Counted from the stretch's first letter, positions 33,719 through 43,019 are shown. The stretch: 64,000 nucleotides of DNA from Chitinophaga pinensis (GCA_945871905.1 CAMBXL010000002.1:1-64000); one strand, 5' to 3'. Numbers and translations: made by a program. The notes: generated by a model from the sequence alone, not told the origin.

Positions 33719-34495
33719 ATGAATTGGTTATCGAGTTTTCTAAAATCAAGTATCGGAAAAAAACTACTAATGGCCCTAACCGGTCTGTTTTTATGTACTT
33801 TCCTAGTGGTCCATTTGACCGGAAATTTACAATTATTCAAAAATGATAGTGGTCTGGCATTTAATGAATATGCAGTATTCATGACGACTAACCCACTAAT
33901 TAAGTTTACTTCTTATGGCCTTTATGCCACCATTTTATTTCACGCTTTTTGGGGAATCTATTTGGTTTACGACAACAAAAAAGCCCGTCCTGTAGCCTAT
34001 GCTCAGGTTGACGGAAAAGCAAATAGCGGTTGGGCCAGTAGAAATATGGGACTTTTGGGTACTATTATTCTTGTTTTTATCGTATTACACATGACTGGTT
34101 TTTGGGCTAAATACAAATTTGGCGAAGTTCCATACACCGATTATCACGTTAATCTAACCGATGGTGAAATTACAGCCTATCCTTATGACGGAAATATAAA
34201 CGGCAAAATTGAAAAATTTACTGAACAAGGATTCGAAAGAGTAATTGTTAAAGATTTATACGCAGTAGTAAATGATGCTTTCAAAAATCCTTACGTGGTT
34301 ATTTTTTATGTTATAGCAATGTTGGCCCTAGCCTTTCACTTAATTCATGGTTTCAAAAGCGCATTCCAAACATTAGGGCTCAACCATAAAAAATACAACC
34401 AATTAATTAAAAATATTGGAATTGGTGTGTTCGGCATTATCGTTCCAATACTATTCGCTGCTATGCCAATTTACTTTTTACTTTTCAACCATTAA
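33719..34495 (+). CDS. sdhC: Succinate dehydrogenase/fumarate reductase cytochrome b subunit
   Basis: 258 residues, inner membrane, five transmembrane helices (type B, di-heme class). GKKLLMALTGLFLCTFLVVHLTGNLQLF is helix 1 with a heme-ligand His. LYATILFHAFWGIYLVY, LGTIILVFIVLHMTGFWAKYKFG and IAMLALAFHLIHGFKSAFQTLGL carry further His ligands. It passes electrons from succinate oxidation to menaquinone. A hydrophilic insert of about 50 residues (about 140-190) makes it longer than many homologues. First gene of sdhCAB. Confidence 0.94.
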   Translation: MNWLSSFLKSSIGKKLLMALTGLFLCTFLVVHLTGNLQLFKNDSGLAFNEYAVFMTTNPLIKFTSYGLYATILFHAFWGIYLVYDNKKARPVAYAQVDGKANSGWASRNMGLLGTIILVFIVLHMTGFWAKYKFGEVPYTDYHVNLTDGEITAYPYDGNINGKIEKFTEQGFERVIVKDLYAVVNDAFKNPYVVIFYVIAMLALAFHLIHGFKSAFQTLGLNHKKYNQLIKNIGIGVFGIIVPILFAAMPIYFLLFNH

Positions 34496-34510
34496 AAATC
34501 AATCTAAAAA

Positions 34511-36517
34511 ATGTCAATTAATAAATTAGATTCAAAAATTCCTGAAGGTCCAATAGATCAAAAATGGACTAAATACAAATCTTCAGTTCCTTTGGTTAAT
34601 CCTGCCAACAAAAGAAGTTTAGAAATTATCGTAGTTGGAACTGGCTTAGCTGGTGCTTCTGCGGCTGCTTCTTTGGCCGAAATGGGATATAAAGTAAAAG
34701 CATTTTGCTTTCAAGATTCTCCAAGAAGAGCACACTCTATTGCAGCTCAAGGTGGTATAAATGCTGCTAAAAACTATCAAAATGATGGCGACAGCACCTA
34801 CCGTTTGTTTTACGACACCATAAAAGGTGGTGATTACAGATCAAGAGAAGGCAATGTTCACCGTTTGGCTGAAGTTAGTTCTAGCATTATTGACCAATGT
34901 GTGGCTCAAGGGGTTCCGTTTGCTAGAGAATATGGTGGACTTCTTAGTAACCGTTCGTTCGGTGGCACTCAAGTTCAACGTACTTTTTACGCAGCAGGAC
35001 AAACTGGTCAACAATTGTTACTAGGAGCCTACAGCGCTTTACAAAGACAAATTGGTATGGGTAATGTAACCATGCACACCCGTCATGAAATGATGGATGT
35101 TGTTACCATAGATGGTAAAGCAAGAGGAATTATTGCCCGTAACTTAATTACAGGTGAGTTGGAAAGACACTTCGGACATTCTGTTTTGTTGTGTACTGGA
35201 GGATATGGCAACGTGTTTTACTTATCAACCAACGCGATGGGTAGTAACGTTACTGCCGCTTGGAAAGCTCACAAAAAAGGCGCTTTCTTTAGTAATCCTT
35301 GCTATACTCAAATTCACCCAACTTGTATTCCTGTTTCTGGCGACCATCAATCTAAATTAACATTGATGTCTGAGTCTTTAAGAAATGACGGTAGAATATG
35401 GGTTCCAAAAAATGTAGAAGATGCTAAATTAGTGAGAGAAGGTAAATTAAACCCTAATGATATTACTGAAGAAAACAGAGATTATTATTTAGAAAGAAGA
35501 TACCCTGCATTCGGTAACTTAGTTCCTCGTGACGTAGCTAGTAGAGCTGCCAAAGAAAGATGTGATGCTGGTTATGGGGTAAATAAAACTGGTCAAGCAG
35601 TATTTCTAGACTATGCTGCTGCTATTGAGCGTTATGGTAAAATAGAAGCGACAAAACAAAATTTAACCAATCCAGATAAAGCTACTTTAACTAAACTTGG
35701 AAATGCGGTTGTTAAAGAAAAATACGGCAACTTGTTTGACATGTACAAACAAATTACTGGGGTTAATCCATACAATGAGCCGATGCAAATTTATCCAGCG
35801 GTTCACTACACCATGGGTGGTTTATGGGTAGATTATAACTTAATGACAACTGTACCAGGATTATACGCTTTGGGTGAAGCTAATTTCAGCGACCATGGTG
35901 CCAACAGATTGGGTGCTTCTGCATTAATGCAAGGTTTGGCAGATGGTTATTTTGTAATTCCTTATACGATTGGTGCATACTTAAGTACTGATATCCGCAC
36001 AAAAGCGATTCCAACCGACCATGAAGCTTTTGTTCAAGCAGAAAAAGAAGTTGCAGACAGATTGAACAAATTAATCAATATTAAAGGCACAAAATCGGTT
36101 GATTATTTCCACAAAATATTGGGTAAAATCATTTGGGATGAATGTGGAATGGCAAGAAACGAAGCTGGTTTGAAAAAAGCAATTGCTGATGTTCAAGCAT
36201 TGAGAAACGAATTTTGGACCAATGTTCGTGTACCAGGAGAAGTGAATGAATTCAACACCGAATTAGAAAAAGCAGGCAGAGTAGCCGACTTCCTTGAATT
36301 AGGTGAATTGATGTGTAAAGATGCATTAGAAAGAAACGAAAGTTGTGGCGGTCACTTCCGTGAAGAATTCCAAACCGAAGAAGGCGAAGCGCTAAGAGAC
36401 GACGAAAACTTCAGTTTTGTATCTGCTTGGGAAATGACACAAGACGCCCAATGGCAATTACACAAAGAAGAATTAAAATACGAGAATATTAAAATTGCAG
36501 CGAGAAGCTATAAATAG
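34511..36517 (+). CDS. sdhA: Succinate dehydrogenase flavoprotein subunit
   Basis: 668 residues. FAD-binding domain with [24 protein letters not shown]. The covalent-FAD region is [20 protein letters not shown]. Active-site motifs are [22 protein letters not shown] and [48 protein letters not shown]. Oxidises succinate to fumarate in the citric-acid cycle, type B (menaquinone) complex. 15 bases after sdhC. The following sdhB is displaced by an inserted four-helix-bundle gene. Confidence 0.97.
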   Translation: MSINKLDSKIPEGPIDQKWTKYKSSVPLVNPANKRSLEIIVVGTGLAGASAAASLAEMGYKVKAFCFQDSPRRAHSIAAQGGINAAKNYQNDGDSTYRLFYDTIKGGDYRSREGNVHRLAEVSSSIIDQCVAQGVPFAREYGGLLSNRSFGGTQVQRTFYAAGQTGQQLLLGAYSALQRQIGMGNVTMHTRHEMMDVVTIDGKARGIIARNLITGELERHFGHSVLLCTGGYGNVFYLSTNAMGSNVTAAWKAHKKGAFFSNPCYTQIHPTCIPVSGDHQSKLTLMSESLRNDGRIWVPKNVEDAKLVREGKLNPNDITEENRDYYLERRYPAFGNLVPRDVASRAAKERCDAGYGVNKTGQAVFLDYAAAIERYGKIEATKQNLTNPDKATLTKLGNAVVKEKYGNLFDMYKQITGVNPYNEPMQIYPAVHYTMGGLWVDYNLMTTVPGLYALGEANFSDHGANRLGASALMQGLADGYFVIPYTIGAYLSTDIRTKAIPTDHEAFVQAEKEVADRLNKLINIKGTKSVDYFHKILGKIIWDECGMARNEAGLKKAIADVQALRNEFWTNVRVPGEVNEFNTELEKAGRVADFLELGELMCKDALERNESCGGHFREEFQTEEGEALRDDENFSFVSAWEMTQDAQWQLHKEELKYENIKIAARSYK

Positions 36518-36582
36518 TAAGTGGTGTAATGGTTATTTGTATAATGGTTAATAGTGTTTATTTGTTTAATAAGATTTAGGAA

Positions 36583-37017
36583 ATGAGTCAAATCAGAAGT
36601 TTTGAAGATTTAGAATGTTTCAAGTTTTGTAAAGAATTACGACTTGAAGTTTCTGAGTTAGTAAAAACGTTCCCTATTTCAGAACAATACAGATTAACTG
36701 ATCAAATGATAAGATGTTCCCGTTCCACTACAAATAACATAGCAGAAGGTTATGGGCGATTTCATTTTAAAGAAAACATACAGTTTTGTAGAGTGTCAAG
36801 AGGCTCTTTATATGAATTGCTAGACCATCTTCAGATTGCATTAGAAAATCAATATATTGATACCACCAAACTATCCATTTTAGAATTAAAAATAGAAACT
36901 TGCCTTAAATTAATGAATGGTTACATCAATTATTTAAACTCAAAATTAAATTCAAATTACGCATCAGAACCAAAACCCGAGTATAATATTCAAGAAGTTA
37001 ACAACCCCAACTCTTAA
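36583..37017 (+). CDS. Four-helix-bundle protein (S23 / 23S rRNA-intervening-sequence type)
   Basis: 144 residues. RSFEDLECFKFCKELRLEVSELVKTFPISEQYRLTDQMIRCSRSTTNNIAEGYGRF is the hallmark of the S23/IVP four-helix family, which forms pentameric bundles (also seen in DGR accessory protein Avd). Here it sits in a protein operon, between sdhA and sdhB, rather than in rRNA. The flanks hold related repeats: AATGGTTA copies upstream and AACCCTTAACCAATA tandem units downstream (37018-37056), partly complementary to each other. This suggests arrival as a repeat-bounded cassette. Function unknown; nucleic-acid binding is a family suggestion. Confidence 0.9.
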   Translation: MSQIRSFEDLECFKFCKELRLEVSELVKTFPISEQYRLTDQMIRCSRSTTNNIAEGYGRFHFKENIQFCRVSRGSLYELLDHLQIALENQYIDTTKLSILELKIETCLKLMNGYINYLNSKLNSNYASEPKPEYNIQEVNNPNS

Positions 37018-37056
37018 CTAATAACCCTTAACCAATAACCCTTAACCAATAACCCC
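37018..37056. repeat. 14-bp tandem repeat between the four-helix gene and sdhB
   Basis: ACCCTTAACCAATA occurs at 37023-37036 and 37037-37050, with a partial third copy (ACCCCTAAA) and a degenerate lead-in. The reverse complement resembles the GGTTAAT/GGTTATT words at 36530-36560 on the other side of the four-helix gene. Confidence 0.65.
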
Positions 37057-37061
37057 TAAAG

Positions 37062-37808
37062 ATGAAAATAACATTAAAAGTTTGGAGACAAAAAAATACA
37101 AAAAGTAAAGGTCAATTTGAGACCTATAAATTAGACCATGTTTCTGAGGATATGTCATTCTTGGAAATGTTTGACGTACTTAACGAACAGTTGATCAACG
37201 AAGGCAAAGAACCTGTAGTGTTTGACCACGATTGCCGCGAAGGTATTTGCGGTAGTTGCTCAATGTACATCAACGGTAGACCACATGGTCCAAAAAATGC
37301 TGTTACAACTTGTCAATTGCACATGCGTTCATTTAAGGATGGTGACATCATCGTTGTTGAGCCTTGGCGCGCAGCAGCCTTCCCTGTTTTGAAAGATTTA
37401 TCTGTAGATAGAAGTTCATTTGATAGAATTATGTCAGCGGGTGGATTTGTTAGTGTAAACACCGGGAATGCACAAGATGCTAATTCTTTACCAATTGGAA
37501 AAGACATAGCAGACGAAGCCTTTATGAGTGCCGCTTGTATCGGATGTGGTGCTTGTGTGGCGGCTTGTAAAAACGCCAGCGCCATGTTGTTTGTATCTGC
37601 CAAAGTATCACAATTGTCATTATTGCCCCAAGGACAACCTGAGGCTAAAAAACGTGCCATTGCGATGGTGAATCAAATGGATGCAGAAGGTTTTGGCTCA
37701 TGTACCAACACAGGTGCTTGTAGTGCAGAGTGTCCTAAAGAAATCAGCTTAAGCAATATAGCACGCTTAAACAGAGAATACCTGTCAGCTAGCGTTGCAG
37801 GAGAATAG
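37062..37808 (+). CDS. sdhB: Succinate dehydrogenase iron-sulfur subunit
   Basis: 248 residues. The [2Fe-2S] plant-type ferredoxin domain has [19 protein letters not shown] and a distal Cys ([10 protein letters not shown]). The C-terminal domain has [17 protein letters not shown] for [4Fe-4S] and [15 protein letters not shown] for the second cluster. Transfers electrons from the FAD of SdhA to the heme-bearing SdhC. Normal length. Separated from sdhA by 544 bases because of the four-helix-bundle gene. Followed by AT-rich tandem repeats and a terminator. Confidence 0.97.
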   Translation: MKITLKVWRQKNTKSKGQFETYKLDHVSEDMSFLEMFDVLNEQLINEGKEPVVFDHDCREGICGSCSMYINGRPHGPKNAVTTCQLHMRSFKDGDIIVVEPWRAAAFPVLKDLSVDRSSFDRIMSAGGFVSVNTGNAQDANSLPIGKDIADEAFMSAACIGCGACVAACKNASAMLFVSAKVSQLSLLPQGQPEAKKRAIAMVNQMDAEGFGSCTNTGACSAECPKEISLSNIARLNREYLSASVAGE

Positions 37809-37814
37809 CATTTA

Positions 37815-37844
37815 AGATTTTAGATTTTAGATTTTAGATTTTTT
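37815..37844. repeat. 7-bp tandem repeat AGATTTT
   Basis: Four consecutive AGATTTT units directly after sdhB. Simple tandem repeat, distinct from the two other intergenic repeat families in this window. Confidence 0.75.
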
Positions 37845-37875
37845 AAAGTCAATAATTAGATCTTAGATAAAACTA

Positions 37876-37908
37876 AAAAGCAAGTAAGCAATTACTTGCT
37901 TTTTTTTG
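37876..37908 (+). terminator. Rho-independent terminator of the sdh operon
   Basis: AGCAAGTAA (37879-37887) pairs with TTACTTGCT (37892-37900) around GCAA, followed by a run of seven T residues. Confidence 0.9.
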
Positions 37909-37954
37909 TTTATTATAGTTTTGAAGCCAAATTTTGGGATTAAATTGATAATTA

Positions 37955-38176
37955 ATAGATAAAAATCATTTCAAAACTGTCTTTTATGAATTTGATTTAA
38001 ACAGTGAAAAATCAAGCACATTTTATATGACAAATGAATTTGACAGTTTAATTGATTATTCACCCAAATTAAATCATGTATATTATGACGGAAATAAATT
38101 TATCCAAGTTTTTAATATGTTTGAAATTAAAACAAAACAAGTTAATCTATACTATAAAGTATACTGGAAATTATAA
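37955..38176 (+). pseudogene. Gene remnant, C-terminal fragment
   Basis: The stretch 37909-38298 has no full gene. One frame is open from about 37955 to TAA at 38174-38176 and reads as a plausible protein end (HFKTVFYEFDLNSEKSSTF, then VYYDGNKFIQVFNMFE and VNLYYKVYWKL). Stops precede it and the first ATG is internal (38027, 49 codons). The strand-like composition suggests the tail of a lost secreted or hypothetical protein. Family not recognised. Confidence 0.35.
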
Positions 38177-38298
38177 ACAAAAAAATTGAGTTTTAAAAAA
38201 GTGCCTTAACTCTACACAACCTATTATTTCGTTAATTCATTACATTTTTTAGATTAAACGAAATACAACTTATTTCAAATTATCCTGATATTTGCCTT

Positions 38299-39081
38299 AT
38301 GCAAAACCACGAAATAGACTACAAAATTATTGGCGAAGAGATGCAATGCGTTGAAATTGAACTCGACCCTCAAGAAACTGCCATTGGCGAAAGCGGTAGC
38401 TTTATGATGATGGACCAAGACATTCAAATGGAAACCATTTTTGGGGATGGAAGTGCTCAACAAAGTGGGTTTTTAGGCAAACTGGTTTCGGCAGGCAAAC
38501 GCTTACTTACCGGAGAAAGCTTATTTATGACAGCCTACACTAATACTGGTTATGGCAAAAAGAAAGTAACCTTTGCGGCTCCTTACCCTGGTAAAATTAT
38601 CCCTATGGATTTATCTCTTTTACAAGGCAAAATCATTTGTCAAAAAGATGCCTTCTTATGCGCAGCTAAAGGGGTATCCGTGGGCATTGAATTTCAAAGA
38701 AAATTAGGCACAGGCCTGTTTGGTGGCGAGGGTTTTATTATGCAAAAACTAGAAGGTGATGGATTGGCCTTTGTGCATGCAGGTGGTCATGTTTTGGAAC
38801 GTGAACTTAAAGCAGGTGAATTAATTAAAATTGATACCGGTTGTATCGTTGGATTTGAACAAACCGTCAATTATGACATCCAATTTGTTAGAGGCATTAA
38901 AAATGTGATGTTTGGTGGTGAAGGTTTATTCTTTGCAACATTGCAAGGTCCTGGAAAAGTATGGATTCAAAGTTTACCTATCAGTCGTTTGGCTTCTAGA
39001 ATCATTAGTTATGGTGGATTTAATAGAAAAGAAGAAGGTTCTATCCTTGGTGGTTTAGGCAATTTGTTGGACGGAAGATAA
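38299..39081 (+). CDS. AIM24 / TIGR00266 family protein
   Basis: 260 residues, soluble, beta-rich. MQNHEIDYKIIGEEMQCVEIELDPQETAIGESGSFMMMDQDIQMETIFG and PGKIIPMDLSLLQGKIICQKDAFLCAAKGVSVGIEFQRKLGTGLFGGEGFIMQKLEGDGLAFVHAGG are typical of the AIM24/TIGR00266 family (mitochondrial biogenesis factor-like fold in eukaryotes, function unknown in bacteria). The C-terminus contains Gly-rich turns. A GATATTTG element (38287-38294) ends only 4 bases before the ATG. Monocistronic. Confidence 0.92.
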   Translation: MQNHEIDYKIIGEEMQCVEIELDPQETAIGESGSFMMMDQDIQMETIFGDGSAQQSGFLGKLVSAGKRLLTGESLFMTAYTNTGYGKKKVTFAAPYPGKIIPMDLSLLQGKIICQKDAFLCAAKGVSVGIEFQRKLGTGLFGGEGFIMQKLEGDGLAFVHAGGHVLERELKAGELIKIDTGCIVGFEQTVNYDIQFVRGIKNVMFGGEGLFFATLQGPGKVWIQSLPISRLASRIISYGGFNRKEEGSILGGLGNLLDGR

Positions 39082-39204
39082 AACGCCTACTTTTTTTTAC
39101 TTTTTTTCACTTTAACTACCTCCTTCTGCTCCCCAAAAACTATTTGGGTTTAATAGGTTATTTAGCCAAAAAAAATTAATATTGCGTTAGTAATTTAAAG
39201 CATT

Positions 39205-39828
39205 TTGACAAAGAAAGAAAAGGTTCAATACATTATTCAAACGTTGGAGGAATTATATCCCGAAACACCTGTCCCTTTAAATCACCACGACGCTTATACG
39301 CTTTTAATTGCAGTATTACTTTCCGCACAATGTACCGACGAAAGGGTTAATAAAATTACCCCTTTTTTATTTGCTAAAGCAGACTCTCCTCAACAGATGA
39401 TAACCCTTAGCGTTGAACAAATTCGTGAAATTATCAAACCATGTGGATTGTCCCCAGCTAAATCTAAAGCTATATTTGAATTAAGTCATTTGATATTAAA
39501 TCACCACAATGGCGAAGTACCTAACAGTTTTGAAGCATTAGAATTACTGCCCGGAGTCGGACATAAAACAGCCTCAGTGGTTATGTCTCAGGCATTTGGC
39601 GTTCCCGCTTTTCCTGTAGATACGCACATTCACCGCTTGGCCGAAAGATGGAAACTGAGTAATGGCAAAAATGTAACCCAAACCGAAAAAGACTTAAAAA
39701 GATTAATCCCAAAAGAATTGTGGAACAAAATCCACTTGCAAATCATCTTTTATGGTCGTGAATATTGTCCTGCACGAGGTCATCAGATAGACAAATGTAT
39801 TATTTGCAACAAACTTAGTCAGAAATAA
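39205..39828 (+). CDS. nth: Endonuclease III-type DNA glycosylase lacking the usual Fe-S cysteine pattern
   Basis: 207 residues. Helix-hairpin-helix and catalytic residues: LLPGVGHKTASVVMSQAFGVPAFPVDTHIHRLAERW, with Lys in GHKTAS and Asp in VDTHIHR. Removes oxidised pyrimidines from DNA (base-excision repair). The C-terminal loop reads REYCPARGHQIDKCIICNKLSQK: three Cys spaced 9 and 2 apart, with no fourth, instead of C-x6-C-x2-C-x5-C. It may therefore lack the [4Fe-4S] cluster; I believe similar loops occur in other Bacteroidota. Start TTG 39205; no nearby ATG. Overlaps lipB by one base. Confidence 0.93.
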   Translation: MTKKEKVQYIIQTLEELYPETPVPLNHHDAYTLLIAVLLSAQCTDERVNKITPFLFAKADSPQQMITLSVEQIREIIKPCGLSPAKSKAIFELSHLILNHHNGEVPNSFEALELLPGVGHKTASVVMSQAFGVPAFPVDTHIHRLAERWKLSNGKNVTQTEKDLKRLIPKELWNKIHLQIIFYGREYCPARGHQIDKCIICNKLSQK

Positions 39829-40502
39829 TGAATGAATGTAATCTCATAGACGAAGGATTAATTGCTTATGAATTGGCTTGGAACAAGCAGAAACAGCTTT
39901 TTAATGAATCCATTGCGTTAAAACTCGCTAATAAAAAACCCAAGCACCACCTTATTGTATGTGAACATACTCATGTTTACACCTTAGGCAAAAGTGCAGA
40001 AATAAAAAATCTCTTACTCAACAACAATCAGTTAAAAGACAAAAACATCGATTTATTTGAGATTGAGCGTGGCGGAGATATTACTTACCACGGCCCAGGG
40101 CAATTGGTTGTTTATCCTATTTTTGATTTGGAACAATTGGGCATTGGCGTTAAGCAATTTGTCTTTAACATTGAGCAATGTATTATCAACACACTAACAA
40201 ACCTAGGGATTGAAAGTGAACGCATAGATGGAAGAATTGGCATTTGGTTGGGAAAAGAAACCAAAAACGAAAGAAAAATAGCCGCCATAGGCATTAAATG
40301 CAGTCGATATGTAACTATGCACGGCTTGGCTTTTAACATTGAACCAGATTTGAATTTGTTTAATTTCATCATCCCATGTGGCATTTTGGACAAGGGCGTA
40401 ACGAGTGTAGAAAATGAATTTGGTCGAAAGGTTGATACATTGCAAATAAAAAATACTTTAATCAAGGAATTTTCTACTATTTTTGAACTACAATTTAATT
40501 AA
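39828..40502 (+). CDS. lipB: Lipoyl(octanoyl) transferase
   Basis: 224 residues. Transfers octanoate from acyl carrier protein to lipoyl domains of the pyruvate and 2-oxoglutarate dehydrogenases. Motifs: VCEHTHVYTLGKSAEIKNLL, RGGDITYHGPGQLVVYPIFDLE (substrate loop), GIWLGKETKNERKIAAIGIKCSRYVTMHGLAFNI with the catalytic Lys region, and FNFIIPCGI with the nucleophilic Cys. ATG shares its A with the nth stop codon (TAATG). Confidence 0.95.
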   Translation: MNECNLIDEGLIAYELAWNKQKQLFNESIALKLANKKPKHHLIVCEHTHVYTLGKSAEIKNLLLNNNQLKDKNIDLFEIERGGDITYHGPGQLVVYPIFDLEQLGIGVKQFVFNIEQCIINTLTNLGIESERIDGRIGIWLGKETKNERKIAAIGIKCSRYVTMHGLAFNIEPDLNLFNFIIPCGILDKGVTSVENEFGRKVDTLQIKNTLIKEFSTIFELQFN

Positions 40503-40503
40503 T

Positions 40504-41100
40504 ATGAAAAAAGGATATTTAATCGTTTTAGGAGTTTTATTGCTTTTAACTTTTTACAGTTGCAGCAAATACAATCAATTGGTGAGCACTGACGAAAATT
40601 TAAAAAATGCTTGGGGTGATGTTCAAGCGGATTACCAGAGAAGAGCTGACTTAATTCCTTCTTTAATTGCAACTGTAAAAAAAGCAGCTGAGAATGAAAA
40701 AGACATTTTAACGACTGTTACCAATGCTAGAGCAGGCATTCCTAATTTGGAAAAAGAAGCAAGTGAAAATTCTGAACAAATAAAATCAGCAAAGTCTCCT
40801 CAAGAACTTGAAGCTGTTGGTCAAAGAATTAATTCTGCAATTAAAATCACACTCGAAGCCTACCCTTCTATCCGAAGTACTGACGCCTTTATTGGTTTAC
40901 AAGGTCAGCTAGAGGGGACAGAAAATAGAATTAAAACCTCTCGAAGTGATTACAATAAAAAAGTAAAAGAATACAATATTGCGGCAAGAACTTTCCCTAA
41001 TAACATCTTCGCAAAACTATTTGGTTTCTCTGTAAAAGATGAGTTCAAAGCCTCGGAGGGTAGCGATAAAGCACCTGATGTAAAAGCATTATTTGATTAA
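40504..41100 (+). CDS. lemA: LemA family lipoprotein
   Basis: 198 residues. N-terminal signal/lipobox KGYLIVLGVLLLLTFYSCSKYNQLV (Cys at about residue 20), then the LemA helical domain (VSTDENLKNAWGDVQADYQRRADLIPSLIATVKKAAENEKDIL...ITLEAYPSIRSTDAFIGLQGQLEGTENRIKTSRSDYNKKVKEYN) and the tail NIFAKLFGFSVKDEFKASEG. Envelope protein of unknown function that commonly travels with TPM-domain proteins, as here. I start at the ATG 40504, one base after the lipB stop, not at an earlier in-frame codon at 40483 inside lipB. Confidence 0.94.
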   Translation: MKKGYLIVLGVLLLLTFYSCSKYNQLVSTDENLKNAWGDVQADYQRRADLIPSLIATVKKAAENEKDILTTVTNARAGIPNLEKEASENSEQIKSAKSPQELEAVGQRINSAIKITLEAYPSIRSTDAFIGLQGQLEGTENRIKTSRSDYNKKVKEYNIAARTFPNNIFAKLFGFSVKDEFKASEGSDKAPDVKALFD

Positions 41101-41110
41101 TTAAAAAACA

Positions 41111-41548
41111 ATGTCAACTGTTTATTTTTTGTCCGAAAAGGAGGACAATGCAATTCTTAATGCCATTGCAGAGGCCGAAAAAGGTACTAGTGGAGAAATC
41201 AGAGTACACTTTGCTAAAAAAATATCAAACGGTATTTTCAATGATGCAAAAAAAACCTTTGAATCACTAAAAATGCACCAAACTGAACTTAGAAATGGCG
41301 TATTAATATACATGGTGCTAAGCGAAAAACAGTTTTACATACTGGGAGACCAAGGCATTCACCAATGTACAGGCGAAGTATTTTGGCAGTCGTGCAAAGA
41401 TATAATGCAAGAAGAATTTGCAAAAGGCAATATTTCACAAGGTATAATAAAAGGAATAGAGGCAGTAAAAGACATTCTTAAAAAAGAATTCCCATACTCC
41501 TATGACGATAAAAATGAATTAAGCAATGAGATTTCTAAAGACCATTAA
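41111..41548 (+). CDS. TPM-domain protein without membrane anchor
   Basis: 145 residues, cytoplasmic (no signal peptide). The TPM domain (PF04536) is seen in FLSEKEDNAILNAIAEAEKGTSGEIRVHFAKKI, NGVLIYMVLSEKQFYILGDQGIHQCTGEVFWQSCKDIMQEEFAKGNISQGIIKGIEAVKDIL. It is the first of two adjacent TPM genes downstream of lemA. Its stop overlaps the next gene by 23 bases. TPM proteins have been described as phosphatases (plant TLP18.3) and as photosystem/respiratory-complex assembly factors; the role here is unknown. Confidence 0.88.
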   Translation: MSTVYFLSEKEDNAILNAIAEAEKGTSGEIRVHFAKKISNGIFNDAKKTFESLKMHQTELRNGVLIYMVLSEKQFYILGDQGIHQCTGEVFWQSCKDIMQEEFAKGNISQGIIKGIEAVKDILKKEFPYSYDDKNELSNEISKDH

Positions 41549-42287
41549 AATACTCTTTCTGTTCTTGGTTTTTAGCAATGTCAGTATTGCACAAGAAAAT
41601 ATCCCAAGAAACAGTGGTTATGTCAACGATTTTGCTAAGGTTTTAAACCCTGATGAAGCAGCCACTTTAAATCAAATATTAAAGGACTACAGCGACAGCA
41701 CTTCCACTGAAATTGCAATCGCTATTGAAAGCAATTTAAACGGCAATGATGTCATGAGTCGAAGCTTAGACATAGCTCGGGCTTGGCAAATTGGGCAGAA
41801 AGACAAAAACAATGGTGTTTTACTTTATATTGCGATTGAAGATAAAAAGATTTTCATTCAAACAGCTGACCAAACCCAAGGGGTATTAACAGATTACTTA
41901 AGCAAGTTAATCATTGAAAAATCTATACTTCCTGAATTCAAGAAAGGCAATTACTACGCAGGTATTTACAACGGTGTTGTCAGTATTCAAGAGGCATTGC
42001 GAGGTGAATTTAAGGCAGATCAAAAAAACCCTAAAAAGAATCAAAGTAAATTCTTGGTTTTTTTACTCATTTTATTGGTCATTTTCATCATCATTTCAAG
42101 GAACAACAATGGTGGTGGCGGCATCAATCGCCGTGGCGCATATCCACTTGGAGGTGGATTGTTGGGTGGCATGATGGGAGGCGGCATGTGGGGTGGAGGT
42201 GGCGGAGGCAGTTCAGGTGGTGGAAGTTGGGGTGGTTTTGGTGGCGGAGGCGGATTTAATGGAGGTGGTGCTGGCGGAAGTTGGTAA
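41526..42287 (+). CDS. Exported TPM-domain protein with Gly-rich tail
   Basis: 253 residues: signal peptide MRFLKTIKILFLFLVFSNVSIAQ, TPM domain (YVNDFAKVLNPDEAATLNQILKDYSDSTSTEIAIAIESNL ... NGVLLYIAIEDKKIFIQTADQTQGVLTDYLSKLII), one transmembrane helix (about 177-192) and a C-terminal tail rich in Gly, Trp and Ser. The topology (periplasmic TPM, TM, Gly-rich cytoplasmic end) matches the YgcG family. Overlaps the preceding TPM gene by 23 bases, so the lemA-TPM-TPM group is one operon. Confidence 0.9.
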   Translation: MRFLKTIKILFLFLVFSNVSIAQENIPRNSGYVNDFAKVLNPDEAATLNQILKDYSDSTSTEIAIAIESNLNGNDVMSRSLDIARAWQIGQKDKNNGVLLYIAIEDKKIFIQTADQTQGVLTDYLSKLIIEKSILPEFKKGNYYAGIYNGVVSIQEALRGEFKADQKNPKKNQSKFLVFLLILLVIFIIISRNNNGGGGINRRGAYPLGGGLLGGMMGGGMWGGGGGGSSGGGSWGGFGGGGGFNGGGAGGSW

Positions 42288-42302
42288 TTAAATAAATCTA
42301 TC

Positions 42303-43019
42303 ATGTTAGAAAATATAAACTTAAGTCATTTGTTAATTTTAGACATAGAAACGGTGTCACAAAAACCCGATTACCAAAACTTAGATGAGGAGTGGCAAGA
42401 GTTATGGTCGAAAAAAGTAGGTGCCCTGAATAATCCTGAAATTGATGCTTCAGCCAATTACGACCGAGCTGCTATTTATGCAGAATTTGGCAAAATAGTC
42501 TGTATAGGTTTAGGGATTTTTCATTACTCCGATGGTCAACTTCAACTGAGAGTTAAGTCGATTCACAACGATGATGAAAAAGTAATATTGGAAGAATTTT
42601 CAGAACTTTTAAATAAACACTACGCTTCAGACCAACATCAATTAGTAGCCCACAATGGCAAAGAGTTTGATTTTCCTTACATCAACCGAAGATTAATTAT
42701 AAATGGACTGAAAATCCCTAAAATACTCGACTTAGCTGGCAAAAAACCATGGGAAGTGAAACATTTGGACACCATGGAGTTATGGAAATTTGGCGACTAC
42801 AAAAACTATACTTCTTTGGCTGTATTGGCCAAATGTTTTGATATCCCTTCACCCAAAGATGATATTGACGGAAGTATGGTAGGTCACACCTATTGGCAAC
42901 AGAATGATTTGGAAAGGATAGCGGTCTATTGCAAAAAAGACATAGTAACTACAGCGCAGATTCTATTGAAATTCAAAAATTTACCATTGTTGAGTCAAGA
43001 AAACATTCAAATTCAATAA
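42303..43019 (+). CDS. DEDDy-type 3'-5' exonuclease (predicted PolB-like)
   Basis: 238 residues. Exonuclease motif I LLILDIETVSQKPDY (Asp-Glu), motif II VAHNGKEFDFPYINRRLIINGL and the third motif region LERIAVYCKKDIVTTAQILL (Tyr-x3-Asp) fit the YprB/PolB-like DEDDy group. The ETV-x-x-KPDYQNLDEEWQELW insert is characteristic of the Bacteroidota subfamily. It may act in DNA proofreading or repair. Starts 15 bases after the second TPM gene. Confidence 0.85.
   Translation: MLENINLSHLLILDIETVSQKPDYQNLDEEWQELWSKKVGALNNPEIDASANYDRAAIYAEFGKIVCIGLGIFHYSDGQLQLRVKSIHNDDEKVILEEFSELLNKHYASDQHQLVAHNGKEFDFPYINRRLIINGLKIPKILDLAGKKPWEVKHLDTMELWKFGDYKNYTSLAVLAKCFDIPSPKDDIDGSMVGHTYWQQNDLERIAVYCKKDIVTTAQILLKFKNLPLLSQENIQIQ

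Noticed and set aside
42041-42304. Proline-rich minus-strand frame
   Set aside because: Antisense shadow of the Gly-rich tail of the TPM protein.
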